Assembly (NCBI GenBank): GCA_011109175.1 | Contig: RDEW01000025.1 | Location: 279,990 to 343,989 of the forward strand | Reading direction: 5' to 3' | Length of the DNA: 64,000 nt | DNA from: Dicyema japonicum | Taxonomy: Eukaryota > Dicyemida > Rhombozoa > Dicyemidae | Shown here: positions 1 to 12,427 of the stretch, piece by piece | Numbering within the stretch: position 1 is the stretch's first letter | Layout: every line of letters starts with the position of its first letter | The notes under the pieces: generated by a model | Database searches by the model: none | What the model was told of the DNA's origin: nothing | Seen by the model: only the letters and a program-made list of their open reading frames with translations | Translations under genes and position numbers: made by a program

Positions 1-879
1 TAAACTTGGTTTGCTAAATATTCATCGCTAAGGTTGAATTTTAAAATTTTTTAAGAAACAGATCTCTTACAAATCTTCGACTTACTGATCTCTTATAATT
101 TAGCTAACTTGCATTTAATTGTATTAAACTGCTGTGTTGTTCCGGAAGGTATTTGAATTTAGATGCTTGTTGATGCACACTTCCATTCTTTGCTCAGAAC
201 TTGGGGTTTTTAAGCGAATTAGACATTTAGGGCAATAGAGTGTCACCAGTCTTCCGATAAATAAACAGACAGCTGGTTAATAACAAATTTAGTTAATAAT
301 AGTAATTTAAATTATTCTTATATGATAAATTTTGAAAAAAATTACTGAGTGCAGTTTTTTTATCAAATTTGTGAGTTAAGGACAGTAGGAGTAGATGATT
401 CAGAGATTACTTGGATAAAGAGCTCGTTGGATAAACTGCTCCAAAAGGGGGTGAACTTGAAGAGGAAATAACACCACATGAAGTACAGGTATCAAGCTCA
501 AAGCTGAAAAATGACAAGAACCCGGAAACCGGAGTCACAAATAAAGGACTAAAGTAGCAAACCAAGGATTCACTTTTGCAATACTATTACCATTTCATTC
601 CAGTCAACTTTCCTCTTTCGTCATCAAATAGATCCCACCTGTGAGACAATGAGTCCTTCTGGCACAACATATTATTTGAAAGGGATCTCCCTACCTCTCT
701 CTGACCAAATCATCTAGTGAAGATTACATTATAAAAAACTATTCCACCAAAGAATGAAGTGATGTCCGCGACGGTAGGTCGTGTGATGAAAATTGAAGAG
801 GGCGGACCTACTTCTCAACCTTCACAGTAAGAGTTCAGAAATTCTATTCCACCAAGATATTATATAATATCAGATGCTG

Positions 880-1145
880 TCCACACCCTTGTAACGTAGT
901 GAATCAGGTTCTGATGGACTGCAAATCTGAGACCATAATGTCGGCAGGCCGACGGGAGGATAAAAAGATGGAATTTTCCAAACAGTTATGTTCATTGTAC
1001 GGTCGTTTTGTCTCTTGTAGCAGCAGACAGAGACGGTCATATTTAGTTAGATCGCATACCAGTTGGTGTTTCTTGTAAGGTTGATCAAGTCCTCTGCAAT
1101 TGAAAGATCCCAGAGTGAACGGAAGAAGTCGGTAAGGAATACGAA
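880..1145 (-). pseudogene. AP-endonuclease N-terminal fragment of an RTE-like LINE
   Basis: Reading the minus strand gives GSFNCRGL, then a stretch ending LCLLLQETKRPYNE. This is the usual start of the AP-like endonuclease of non-LTR retrotransposons (N in motif I, the LQETK glutamate in motif II). It is followed by sequence equivalent to the 'hYGLGFAV' segment, which is also seen intact near 38,530 on the plus strand. The domain would nick target DNA for target-primed reverse transcription. Only about 85 codons are visible, no RT follows, and frames break, so this is a dead 5' fragment. Confidence 0.6.
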
Positions 1146-4100
1146 TAAGACATGGGCTCCATTTACCACATGCAATTCAAAAAAAAGTAGATTAACAATT
1201 CAAAAAATCAATAACAAATTATAAAATTATTCGTAAGCGAATAAAAATAAAATATTTAATTTTTAACTAAAAAAATTATCATATATTGATTTTGTTGCAG
1301 GAAAGTGGCGGTCATATATTAGACAAGAACCAAAATTTTTATTATTTTATTTATTTATTTATTTTTATTTTTATTAATTTATTTACACCGGTTCCTACTA
1401 ATGAAAGGATACCTGTCGATAAAAATTTAACTACAATGACAGACGTACCCAGAGATGCAATAGGTTGATCACGTGCTGTAAAAACACAGAAGGCTGACCT
1501 GGACAGAGAAAAGTTGATGGTCATCAATGTCTATCAATCCATGATCGTTTACTTTATATTTTCACGGTGTAACGATTTCCTTAGGTTTGCAGTGGTAAAA
1601 ACTCATTCACTAATGTAATCAAATCTAGGAACAATTAGAAAAAAAGTAATAAAGAAATCCATTCCTTGACTTCCAGAGACGAAGTATCTCTGTCAAGTGC
1701 AGAAGCAGTCTTGTTTCCACAGACGAAGTATCCAGGTCGATGGCAGAACCTGTACCTTTTCTTCTACTCCGTCACAGACTTGAGAATCTTCGAAGGGATA
1801 CTCTTCTGATCTTGTAACCTCGATACATGAAGGGGAATTTCCTGTTCACGTAACATGACTGATGGATGATCAGATGCAGGGTCAGATATAACAAAGGATT
1901 TAGTAAAAGAATCACTTTATTTTCGGACTTAAATAGAAACAGAAATTTCAAAGACTTTCTTGACATATTGAGACATTCAAGGTGGATAAACTAGGAACAA
2001 TCAAAGCAATTCGAGCTTTCGCTTGTTGCTATAGCAACAATGTTGAAGTGAATATGATCTCTATATGCATAACCAGATTTCTCATCAGAAGCTTATACCG
2101 AAGAGGTACGAACCTTCTAGTTGATAGGAGGGCATATTTATTAGAGTGTAAGTTTCACATGAATTTTATAGAAAAATTATTTATGAAAATCTTTCTGCAA
2201 GGAAAAACTGGTGGGGTGTCATGCACTGATATTGGTTGGTACCCGAATTAACTATGGGGAAATAGCGAGAATAATATCGACTATAGAGGAAAAAATTCCG
2301 AATGGCTAACCATCACTTTGAATTTTACCGAAAAGCTTTTTACTGAAGACTCAAATCAGCAGTAAATGATGACATCCAATTGACCAAGTGAAGTTAATTA
2401 TTCTGGAAATTATTTGTGAACCATTACTGAAAATAAGTTTATTATTGTGCAACGGATGATTAGAGTAGAAATATTTAAGTCCCTCCGTGATTTAATGTAC
2501 AACAAAAACGTTATGAACTGAGAATCTATTCTTGGTGACTGGTTCTATACTGTGATTTCTTATCTTCTCCCTTAACGCAAAAGCAGATTATCTTCCAAGG
2601 ATCTACCACTATACCATGCATGAGAGATAATTTTACTAACCATCAAACTCCAAACGCTAATTAAAGTTTTGGTTAAAATCAATGGCCATGAAACTAATTT
2701 TGAATTAAAAGGCTACAGGTTCTTTAACATGAGACACCGTTTGTATCTTATTGGCTGATGACCCTCTATTTCACCCTTTAAAAATCCAAGAGGCACAATC
2801 TTTCGTTAATACAGAAAATTCTCCGGATATGGATGGAAACGTAAAAGTGACTCCGACAACACAACTGCTTTTTTCCTTCCCTCTTTCACTCATATATGTT
2901 ATCCTTCCTGATCTACACATACTCCAAGGTACTTCCGATACTCAGGGTCTTGATTTGGCCCGTATTAACATAGTCATTTATTCTCTTTATTCTACTCATC
3001 CAAAAAACTATAAATTTTCCAAAATAAGCCTCCATATCGGCAACATTTTGTGCCAAAACTATCTTCCAAATTTAAAGAATGGATTAAGGACAGACTCCTG
3101 TTGAACCAATCTTCTTTACAAAATCTTTGAAACTTGTTTTTTAACACGTATGAACGACTCTCTTTTCGAAACAATCTCTCTTAACCATGTGAGACAAGTA
3201 CTCCTAATATTAAATTTAAAATTTGTTATCTTTTTGTTTTTGTTCAAATTCTTAATTCCTTTTTCCAATTTATTAAAAATTTAAACAAGAGAATCTCCTA
3301 ATTATCAGGATACGGTCAGTTGCGATTCTTCGTTCAGGCGAATCAATATTCATTAGTCCATCAGTCTGTAATACAATCTCAACCGTTTCCTTATCAGCTT
3401 TTGCGACGTGAGGGTGGTTCATAGCTGTGAGCGGTACTTATTTTGTAAAAATTCTTGAAATTCTGCTTTTAAGACAATTTTTCCATAAGTGTTTTGATTT
3501 TTTTCAATAATTAGAGTCAGTTGAGAATACAAAGGTCAACACGAGAATAAGGATACTTCATGGTTGTCAGTATTTCTTTTAATAAGTGTACGCTCGTACC
3601 AGAGTATCGTCCCGGAGTATCGGTTCCGTCAAATAAGATAAGGATATTAGCTTTAGACTTGCAAAAACTCAGGACTAACTGAGAGTTACCCCCATGTTTC
3701 TAAAAGAATATCGAGTGACTAGTCAGTCTCCAAAGGAAATCGGCCATCAACATAATTTTACTTTCGACTGCATTCCGCGGTCCCTTATAACAAAAGATCT
3801 TTACGGCAGATTTTCATACGGTAAACATTAAACAAAGTCATAATCGAAGTACCCCAAATGAACGATAAATTTTCTCAACCTTCAAAGATCAAACCTGGAC
3901 CTCAGAAAAAATGTCAACTTGTCAAATGATCAATCCGGGTCAGGAAGTGGCCAAGGACAATATAATTTGCTGTCAACTACTCCATTGAGTTATTTCTGAA
4001 AGAGTTCCTATAACTGTTATTCTGGATAGACTTGAAAGTCAAAACCATCCTATAAAGTTAAAATATGGTGGAGACAATACAAATATACTTCTCCCAAATG

Positions 4101-4790
4101 TTTACATATCACATGATCCGCATTTTTTTGACAGCCTAGTCACCTCATGTAGGGTGATTCGAATTGAGATCATTCGCATTCGACAGAGGAAAATGGAAAA
4201 GACTAACTATAAATATTGTTTCTTTGAGTGTTGCACATGCAGGGCTATAATAATTATGGCTTTCGTGAAAGTGCCATAATAATAACGTGGAAAAAGTTTT
4301 TCGTTGGTAATGCGTGTGCTCATTGATAATCCGAATATCTATTTGTGAGCGAAAGAACTTTGTTCTTATTTTAAAAAAAAAAAACTTGATCAATCAATTT
4401 GGTATTCGAAAAAAGATGCCATAAGAAATTATTTTCTAAAAAGTGAAGTTAACTAGTGGTTCTCAACATCGCCCAAATTAGCGTTGGAATTTTCACTTTT
4501 TGGAGGTGGAATTCTAAATTTTGGCGTTGGATTTTAATTATTGATTTTTTTTTTTTATAGAAAGAACGAAAGTATTATTGGAAAGTAAAAATAGAATAAA
4601 TTGTTATTTAATGAAATAAAATTAAACAACTAATATTTTTAGAGAGCTACCATAGATTATTAAGAAGCGTAAACTTAATTTCTTAATTCGTAATTACCAA
4701 AGTAGATTCTTATCGTTTGGGTTTATTCTTGAATTATCAAATTAATTTAATATTTATTTATTTTTAAAAATTATTTTATAAGTGTGATTC
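1146..4790. other. AT-rich stretch without a supported gene
   Basis: The longest open frames here (for example 2,751-3,104 plus and 2,992-3,174 minus) have no recognisable motifs and biased, TE-debris-like composition. A CACGTG hexamer lies at about 1,469. I see no RNA gene, and no array other than simple A/T runs and a short TTTATTTATTTA tract near 1,350. Confidence 0.4.
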
Positions 4791-4802
4791 CCTTTTAATG
4801 GA

Positions 4803-5845
4803 ATACTCTGATTGCCTCAAAAGATGTACTGAATTCGTACTTAACGTTTCCCTTGACACCCCTGGATGGATACAGACTCAATTACCGATATCATTGGGTG
4901 TAATCGGTCTTACTACTCCCTGTCAAATTGCTGGCCCGGCGTATTTTGCCTCAAAACTTTAATGCAAAAACCAAGTGGACTCAATTCTTTCAAAGCTTCC
5001 ATCTCGGAAACTGTCCAATGACTTGGTTGAATACATGGACGTGTGGCGGAGTGAAGGGCTTAGCGAGCCGCGTAATCCAGACCAACAATCGTCTCGGATG
5101 ATCCATAGAAGGAATGCTCTGGCATCCAACCTAGTCAGCCGGCTCTCTGGACATCGCCTGGACTGTTTCCAAAATTTGAGGGTGGCGGTTGATGGATCTT
5201 GGCTTGGGGTTTACCCATGTCAAGAAGTTGGTGGATTGTTGGATGATGACTCCCTTCGTACAGCTGTATGTCTACATCTCGGATTGCCTGTTTGCACCAA
5301 ATCGAAGTGCAAATGTGGCTGTCTATCGGACGAAACTGGGTCTCCACCTCCTCTCATGCCGGAGCGGAATTGGCAGATCTTCTCGACATTCGGCAATGAA
5401 CGGCATCATTAAGAGGGCATTAGAATCGGCTGGATTCCGTTGCCGGATCGAACCGACTGGTCTATTTGACAACGGAAGACGCCCTGACGGCATGACCTCC
5501 TTTCCTTTCGAGCGAGAACGAAACCTTGTATGGGATGTGACCTGTGTCTGCTCTTTCGCCCCAAGCAAAAAAAATAATTCACCGGGCAGACCTTCTTCTC
5601 AAGCAGAGGAAATGAAAAATTCTAAGTATTCGGATATCAGCGACAGGTACATTTTCGCACCTGTACTGTTCATTCGGGGAACTTTGGCCCTAAAACGCTG
5701 AAGTTCCTGAATCATCTTGGAAAACTACTATCCGACAAAACTGGTGATCTTCGTGAGACGAGATGTCTCAAGGAGAGGCTCTCGTTGGCTGTTGTCCGTG
5801 GGAATAGCTTATGCATCTCCCAACAGCTGAATTATTAAAATTAAA
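4803..5845 (+). pseudogene. C-terminal part of an RLE-type LINE ('RPDG' family)
   Basis: The reading starts with an RT thumb-like segment (PGWIQTQLPISLGVIGLTT...A..AYFAS, resembling the 'LPi..GGLGLR.....AflAS' block) and runs through a cysteine/histidine knuckle (KCKCGCLSDETG, then HLLSCR after a frameshift near 5,345). It ends in a restriction-like endonuclease: GRSSRHSAMN, a PD-type motif in RRPDGMTSFPF, WDVTC, then a lysine region (QAEEMKNSKY...RYIFAPV). An R2-like endonuclease of this type cleaves the target for retrotransposition. The frameshift and stops mean it is inactive. It ends in an A-rich tract near 5,840, consistent with a 3' end. Related pieces lie at 22.3, 47.7 and 58.2 kb. 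Confidence 0.7.
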
Positions 5846-6884
5846 ATTAACTATTCTTTTTCCTTATAATAAAATAAAATTATTTTAATATGGCGAACCT
5901 TTAATAAATTAATGCACTATTTGACATGCACTCGTCACATTTTTGTGGTCGACTATTTTGGTATCCGGTGTATCTTTTTTTCTAGGTATTATAATATATT
6001 TTCTTCAAATTATCTATATAATATTTTGGATTATCAAATAGTGTTGAAGGCTGTTGTCAAAGTGTCTAAAAATATATATTTTGGTAACCTACAATATGGA
6101 TTGTTCTCTACTATTTGAATTTTCTTTAATAATTGGTATCAGTCTTCCAGATTTTATGCTTATTTTCAAAAAATTTATATTTTTATCAGATAATTATATA
6201 CCTCCATACAACGACGTGTCTTTGTATATTGGTATCTTCTGACGGATTTTTATCTACCTTTATTCTTAACTTAAATTTAGAGAGAAAGGATTAATTTTCA
6301 CTCAAACTTGTATCCATTGATTCTGGTCCTTCATCCAACATGTTTTAATGAAAAATTTAGGTAAATTTTACATTTGGACTCTGTACTGTTCATGCCCCAT
6401 GAGACACATAAAAAGGGAAACTATTTGAAATGAATGGCCCCATATTACTAAGTAGTCCAACTGAATATGGATTGTAATGGTCGGTTACTGATCACTTTGC
6501 TTTGTTGTCTCTTCTCTGCTATTATAGGTGAGAGAGTTTCGTTAATCTTAGGCAAATTCCAACACGATAAGATTCCGTATTCGAGAATGTAATATCAATT
6601 TGATAAAGTGGGATTACAAAATCTTGTTTGAACCTGCAATGAAAGTTACAAATCAATTTCCATGACATATTTCATTGCACAAATTGATTGACCTTATGCT
6701 AATTTCCTCAGATGTTGGAGTTTCTAGTCAAACTTGAAGGAGGTTATATATTCTACGTTAGATGTTATTGCACAGCTCTGTATTGTTAAAAATTTCATGG
6801 CAATTCTATAGTAGAGCTTGATTTATAGAATTTTGATGTCAACCCGTTAAAGATTTTAATTTTTGCGAAATATTCAGTTTCTCT
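5846..6884. other. AT-rich, no supported gene
   Basis: Short open frames only. 'GGTAACCTACAA' and 'TATGGATTGTTCTCTACTATTTGA' style sequence near 6,080 recurs near 24,910, so part of this stretch is a dispersed non-coding repeat, probably the 3' flank or tail of a transposable element. Confidence 0.4.
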
Positions 6885-7188
6885 TAGCGACTTCTCCATA
6901 TTTTCATTAGAAGAACCATACGAGTGCCGTACTATTCTTATTGTCCCCACTAAAGGAGAGGCCCATATTTTGTAATTATAACAAATTTCGAAAATGGAAG
7001 ATTTGGTTGTTAAAAGTTGCTTTAAATACCCTAAACATAAACTCTTCTCTTCGAGCCATCATTGGAAGAACAAGATGAGTGTGTACTTTTCTTTTTGTCC
7101 CCACATAGGAGAGGCCCGTATTTCGTAATTTTATCAAATTTCGAAAATGTGAGACTTGGTTGTTAAAAGTGCCTTGAAAATTTTTTTA
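6885..7188. repeat. Two imperfect tandem copies of a 152-bp unit
   Basis: 'GGAGAGGCCC' occurs at 6,955 and 7,107. The following 70 bases match closely (ATATTTTGTAATT..., CAAATTTCGAAAATG, then TTGGTTGTTAAAAGT), and the preceding bases also align (GTCCCCAC, AGAAGAAC). The period is therefore 152 bp with two copies. The second copy abuts the integrase fragment. Confidence 0.75.
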
Positions 7189-7410
7189 TGGATTATGTCC
7201 CTTGTAGGTTCCTACAATCCGACAACGGCACAGAGTTCAAGAACGGTCATATCAGAAAATTGTGTCAGGATTACAGAATTATCCAAATCCATGGAAGACC
7301 TAACAATCCCCAGAGTCAAGGGATTGTTGAAAGATTCAACCAGACAATCTCACGGAGTTTATCGAAAATGATAAACGCTTTAAAAAAGATATTTATCAAT
7401 AATTAGTTAT
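7185..7410 (+). pseudogene. Retroviral-type integrase core fragment
   Basis: The frame shows LQSDNGTEFKN, then IHGRPNNPQSQG.VERFNQTI. These are the second aspartate and the glutamate of the DDE catalytic core of an rve integrase. The 'HGRPNNPQSQGIVERFNQ' block is typical of Gypsy/Ginger-derived (SCAND3/KRBA2-like) integrases, which join element DNA to the host chromosome. The first catalytic aspartate, the zinc-binding N-terminus and the C-terminal domain are missing here. A related N- and C-terminal piece lies on the minus strand at 25.7-26.6 kb. Confidence 0.7.
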
Positions 7411-7736
7411 GGCTTTCTGAGACCGTCTGTAAAAGTTCTATAGTTATAATGAATTGGTTACTTTGCATCCTTCGCAAGTTGTAAGTCCATAGTGAACCCC
7501 CGATGACCTTTCTCCACAAACCTTACAAGGTGGTTTCTCGTAGCAATCTAAACAATGCCAGATTTGTCAAAATAAATTTTTTATTTACAAAATATATGAT
7601 TGACGCATTTTAGCAGTTTGGAATAAGTTAAATTGATTTTGATAAAAAGAACAAACACATAAATGTTTTGATAAATCAATGTTATTTACTTTAACTAAAT
7701 TATATCTCAAAAATAACGAATAAATTAACTAATTAA

Positions 7737-8700
7737 TTAATTAAGCGTATTTTGATCCAGATTGTTGGTAATCCCTCTTCTTCTCTTAGAAGAAGAGTGT
7801 GCCATAACCTCCCTGTTACTCCGCATCTCCACATCATATTCAGTCAAAATATCTCCGTTAGAGTCCAGTGGGTTGTCTCCACGGCATGCCAGTTCCACAA
7901 GTTGGGAGGTAGCAGAGGCGTACTCTTCATCGTATACCTTCATCCCATGCTTATGTTCAATGAGCATACTTTCGAGCGTTCTCTTCAGTACAACCGATTG
8001 GATGTAAGTCCTCGTTGATTCTTCAATAGATAATTTATCCATATGATTCTTGAAGCATCTTGAGACAACTCCATCCCATGTCAAAACCACTGGAATAATC
8101 TTCACTTGGCATTCATAGAGCAGCGAAAGTTCATTTGCTAGCAAGTCATATTTGTGAAGTTTCTCAACTTCAACTTGCTTTAGTCGATCTTGTGAGGTAA
8201 TCCCCACTTCAATTAACGTTACTTCCTTCCTTATTTTGTCATACACGAAAATATCAGGTTTATTGTATTGGACTTTTGTTTCTGTCAAAATCGACGTGTC
8301 AACTCTAATTTCGACATTTTGATTCGTCAATATTGACTGAACCGAATGTCCTTTCAATTTCCTGCTTCTTTTGATTCCATAAATTCGACTAATTTTTTCT
8401 CAACGCTATATGATTCAGAAAGCCTAACAGTAATGAAAACATATTTTCCTACAATTTTGGGAATAGTGGTTTGATTACATTCGACACTCGGAAGTAAGAA
8501 ATCGGCTCGTTTTTAAAGTGAATTTCAAGTTCTCGTCATTAATTCAATTAGTTCTTGCATTTCTTCCAAATTAAACCCGGATGATAACCACCGATTTATC
8601 ATGCGTAAAACCAAACAAAAAATCGTAAAACCAAACTTCTCCCCCAATAAAAAAGCGCCCCAAATACAGAGGGTGCCCAAATACAAGTTAGTTAAGTTAA
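7737..8700 (-). pseudogene. Restriction-like endonuclease end of an R2-like LINE ('KPDIFVYDK' family)
   Basis: An open frame of 206 codons (7,737-8,357) carries YNKPDIFVYDK, then TLIEVGITS and KLHKYDLLANELS. This is a PD...(D/E)xK-like arrangement followed by a KYD motif, as in the endonuclease at the C-terminus of R2-clade LINEs. After it come VIPVVLTWDGVVSRCF-type sequence and a basic tail with SSKRRRG. Upstream (to about 8,700) the frame is broken and the zinc knuckle is lost. At least three relatives exist in the window (18.0, 28.2-29.3 and 45.6 kb). The intact frame makes this the best preserved copy of this domain here. Confidence 0.65.
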
Positions 8701-8744
8701 TGCACATCCGTGTTACCAGTAAACAGTGATTATGGTTTTGCTTG

Positions 8745-9347
8745 TGCCATGTTTAGTATTCTCGCCGTTAGCCTTCTCCATCCTTTTCGTTGGCGTGCTC
8801 ACTCACTGATTTCGTCCAGATCGTCTGTATCCACCAATCGGCCCCCGATCACAGCATAATCTTCCGCAAGTGTCCTGGGAAGACAGCTTCTAGGACGTCC
8901 TCTGAATGTAGAAAATTCAGCATGTCCGAAAAATTCTTACATGGCGGCATTGTGTTTCTTTACCCATCCATAGAATATGTAGAAAAAGGCGCCGGCGGGC
9001 TTCAAGTACGTTCAGACTTATTGGTCCACAATCAGTCTGTATAATTTATTGTTTGAGATTTTCTTTGGCCAAGAGTATCCAAGTAGTTTTTTAGGCCAGA
9101 AAATCCAAGGAGCCTCTGTGAAATGAGTCGAGTTGTTCCATGTCTTTGATGTTACCCAAGTACCTGCGTTGTACATGAGGACTGGTCGGAAAAATCCATT
9201 ATATAAGCGTAACCACATCTTAGTAGGAATTTGATTCTTTTTCATCAAAATTGATTGTAATTTTTTAAGTGCTAGTGTGGCCAGTATCTTTCGTCTTGTG
9301 ATATCTTGTGAATCGCCAAGTAAAATACAGTAAAATAATTTATCCAT
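8745..9347 (-). pseudogene. RTE-like LINE, RT C-terminus
   Basis: The minus strand reads DITRRKILATLALKKLQSIL, then LRLYNGFFRPVLMYNAGTW, then LLGYSWPKKISN..LYRL. Across a frameshift follow FGH and 'RGRPRSCLPRTLAEDYAVIG', ending A.QRKGWRRL. This is the normal order of the post-RT region of RTE/'craniofacial development protein 2-like' LINEs. The palm domain is absent and frames are interrupted. Two further copies of this domain lie at 22.6-23.5 and 58.9-59.3 kb. Confidence 0.7.
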
Positions 9348-9429
9348 TTTTCAATAATATTTTTTAATTTTTTTAATTAAATATCATGTTACAAATAAAA
9401 AGGCGATTTTATTTATTAATTAAAAATAA

Positions 9430-10508
9430 CCCGGTTAAGTGAAGAAGGACCCAGCTTCATACAGACCGGTCGCGTTATTGTGTTCGGTGTCGAAAATTCT
9501 GAAAAGGCTGGTTCTTGCGAAAACCAAAAATTTGTCATTTCAACATGGTTTTAAAGAGGAGAGGTCTACTTCAACCCACATATCTGCATTGACTAACTTT
9601 ATACGATATGGCTTTTCGCACAGGCCGGAACACATGAAGACTGTACTTTGCTCCATAGACATCCACAAGCTTTTGACTCGGTGTCAAGGAGGATTCTTAC
9701 TTGGAAAATTTACCAAACAAAGATCCCTGGAAAGTTCAAAATCTGGCTAGCTAACTTCCTTAGTGGTCGGAGGGAACGCGTCTGCATTGCCAGTCAAGGT
9801 CTATTTCACGACTTCTTCCTAATGGTGTTCCCAAAGATCCCCTTTGTCTCCAGTTTTATTCAACCTATTCATGGTGGACCTCCCCACTCCAGACGCCAAA
9901 AATAATATTATTCTAACTTATGCCGACGACATCGTATTGCGTCACGCGATCAGGACATCCAGATTGCTACTTCGAATTGCAAGAAAACCTGGACCGTCTT
10001 GACGAATGGCTATCGAAGAATCGCCTAACTGCCAGCAGTGAAAAGTCTGTCACAACCCTATTTACTTCAGACAAGAGACTGGGAAGACGGAAGGTCGAAA
10101 AAGCAAACAATGAAGCTATTCCTTTCAGAAAATCCCAAAGGATCCTTGGGGTGACTTTTGACATGCATATGTCATTCTCTCCCCATTTGAAAACGTAATT
10201 ACAAAATGCGAAAAAAAACTAATGTTCTGAGATGCCTCACATGCTTCTGGAATATCAAAAAGCATTCTGTTTTGAGCACTGTATATAAACAGTTCATTGA
10301 ACCATGCATCTCTTATGCATGTGGTATATGGGGACTATTCATCTCTTGGACGAATGTCTTGAAGATCGAGGCTAGTCGGAAAAGAGCCTCCAAAATCACG
10401 GAACGCTGGATTTCTGGAGAGTTCCAGCCACCAATGCCTCTTGAAGTCTTGATACGAATGAACCATGGAACGCGCCGTCATAGTCAAAACTCGTCATGCT
10501 CTTCATAA
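9430..10508 (+). pseudogene. Jockey-like LINE RT, decayed
   Basis: RT motifs appear in order across several frames: SYRPVALLCSVSKIL, FQHGFKEERSTSTHISALT, 'AFDSVSRRILTWKI', IWLANFLSGRRERV, TYADDIV (about 9,918-9,940), LDEWLSKNRLTAS, RILGVTFDMHMSFSPHL and the thumb block IYKQFIEPCISYACGIWG. The YADD active-site box survives in DNA, but at least three frameshifts separate the blocks. It ends with PPMPLEVLIRMNHGTR, a segment repeated in the fragment inside the PAK1IP1-like gene at 37.9 kb. Confidence 0.8.
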
Positions 10509-10514
10509 AATATT

Positions 10515-10715
10515 TAATTGAATTTTTGTCGCAGAAATTTTTTTCATCAGAAATTGCTTTAAAGGATTGTTCGTGACGTTTCTTAAAACGATCGAGCCAT
10601 CCATTTGAGCCTTTGAAATTTTTTAAATTTATCCAAGTCGCGATAGTTCTGGAAATGTTTTTAATTAAATATCCGGAAACTGAAATCCGGGAAACTGAAT
10701 TTAATTAAATATCCG
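10515..10715 (-). pseudogene. pogo/Tigger transposase DNA-binding fragment
   Basis: The minus strand encodes NFKGSNGWLDRFKKRHEQSF. This is a very typical CENP-B/pogo helix-turn-helix segment ('F.aSnGWl.rFkkRh'), which binds the element's terminal inverted repeats. The same DNA (TTTCAGTTTCCGGATAT..., AAAGGCTCAAATGGATGGCT) lies in the plus orientation at about 57,000-57,180, where a DDE domain follows. Here it is truncated. Confidence 0.75.
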
Positions 10716-11029
10716 GAAACTGAATCGAATCTCTTTCTAGTCTCCATTTTTATTCTAGTTACTGTTCCATCCTCACTTTATACATCTTAGATATTCCCTT
10801 TCGGACAGAGTTCTTTCTAAGGCTTCAAATTTTTTGTTCAAGGCACAAAAAAGCTTATTGGTATGGCTTAAAATGGCACACTATAATTTAGAATATAAAA
10901 TAAATAAAATTTTTATTTAATAAAATGACGTAATCTTGCAAGTTTAGTGAAATTTGATTTATTATTATGCACGTTAGCAGCAAGAAAGTTGTATTCTTTT
11001 AATTCTGAATTTATGTTAATTCAATTTAA

Positions 11030-11340
11030 TAACCCGGATACATCGAGTAAGAAGTTAAAAGTTAATTAGTTAAGTGTATCCAGTTTCCACTGTTACGGAA
11101 ACAGAGTCCATCAGGAACCAGCATAAAAGGCAAAAGAAGTCCATTACTTGCCGTTGTGGAAACCCCTCCAGTGGAGTGGGGGAGAGCAAATGATCCTCTT
11201 TCGTGCCAGCTTAGAACTGGGAGCCACCTGAGACAGGTGGATCACATGACGCCACTCTAATAGGAAGGAAAAGACATAACAAACACTAAACTTCAATCAA
11301 GTAGCCACGTCACCACATAGCGCCACGTGGCGATTCAAAT
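11030..11340. repeat. Dispersed ~300-bp repeat (LINE 3' end?), copy 1
   Basis: It matches 27,505-27,800 over its whole length, with shared blocks such as AAGTGTATCCAGTTTCCACT, GCAAATGATCCT, TCGTGCC, GACAGGTGGAT, ACATGACGCCA and TCTAATAGGAAG. A weaker relative beginning 'ACCCCTGGATCACCGAG' sits at about 30,300, exactly at the 3' end of the LINE at 30.3-32.7 kb. These are therefore probably 3' UTR ends of minus-strand LINE insertions. Confidence 0.65.
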
Positions 11341-11456
11341 ATTTTTTAGCATCTGAAAACAAATTTTGTCCAAATATATGGGAATAGCCAATCTATGATT
11401 CAATTCAAAATCTTTATTAAATCAACCAAAATTAAATATTTTAAACCCTAAAAGAT

Positions 11457-12336
11457 CTAGCTTCTTCGATTTCCGTGGTTGATGTAACCGGGGAATGAAC
11501 TGTTTGAATCTTGGATTTTTTGCTGGAAACATTTCGCTATGAAGACGTTAAAGGCCAAAAACACAAAAAAGAGGTAAGAAAGGGCCCAGACGGTAGATAA
11601 CTTGGTGTATAATCCGTTTGTACTCTGTTTATCAGGAAGATAATAAAATTCATAATTTGGTATGGAAGGCAGGTGAGAACAGTCAGTACCCCAATAAAGA
11701 CGACTAAATTATGGAATCGTTGTTTTGTATTTTGTTCTCTGATGGCCAAATGAAAGATCACTGAGGTTGACCAGGGCTTCGGTTTCATTCCGTAGAAGAA
11801 AATGAAGACAATCTGATTTATCATGACAAAATGTGGAGTGTAAATCATGAAGATTGTGAAAATCACTGGATAATGATTCTTTAAAAACTTGAGTCAATGG
11901 TCACGTGGTATTTTATCAACTTGGGTGCGAAGATGACTGCGGATAGTAAATATATGAACAAGAGGACCAGATATCTGGTGGAGTTAGTGATTCTGTAGAA
12001 CGTCTGCTTCTTGTTTGAGACGGTGTGTTCACACAAGGCCGCGACTATTATCCACGGGATCACAGAAAAGAAGTAGTCCAGGATGTCTTTGGATAGCCTC
12101 ATTTGGTATTCCGCCAATTCTTAACTAAACAAGGGATACTACCGATGATATGATGATAAAGTACACTCCACACAAGAAGGTGTAGAGTAGATTCGCTGAG
12201 AGCAGATTAGTGAAAGTGTAGCAGTGTAATAGACCCGGATTTTACAGTAACAGACCAAAGATTTGGTTCCCATGGCAATGTTGAGTAGAATAAGGTAGAA
12301 CTTGATAACCCATAAGATAGAATCCGTGATGATCAT
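11457..12336 (-). CDS. Class A (rhodopsin-like) GPCR, peptide-receptor-like, multi-exon
   Basis: Seven hydrophobic segments appear in order on the minus strand: TM1 (ILWVIKFYLILLNIAMG), TM2 (LLYTFLCGVYFIIISS), TM3 ending in CEHTVSNKK at the DRY position, TM4 (LLFIYLLSAVIFAPKL), TM5 (FTIFMIYTPHFVMINQIVF), TM6 with VLTCLPYQIMNFI (the C-x-P motif) and TM7 with LAFNVFIAKCFQQKI. The TM3/TM4 linker (CEH..S..KQTFYRIT) recalls FMRFamide/myosuppressin receptors. Removing a 23-nt GT...AG intron (after ...FLINR, near 11,600-11,630) joins TM6 to LSTVWALSYLFFVFLAFN. A 26-nt intron starting GTGACC near 11,905 joins TM4 to TM5. The TM2-TM3 junction does not splice cleanly, so either it uses an unseen intron or the gene is damaged. 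The stop is at 11,457-11,459. Exons upstream are uncertain. Confidence 0.6.
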
Positions 12337-12427
12337 TACTCTTAATTCTATGAAACGTGAATTATAATATATTCCGTTATTCTAATTAAGATGAGTTATC
12401 ATTACTTAATCGATTCGGCCGGATTAT

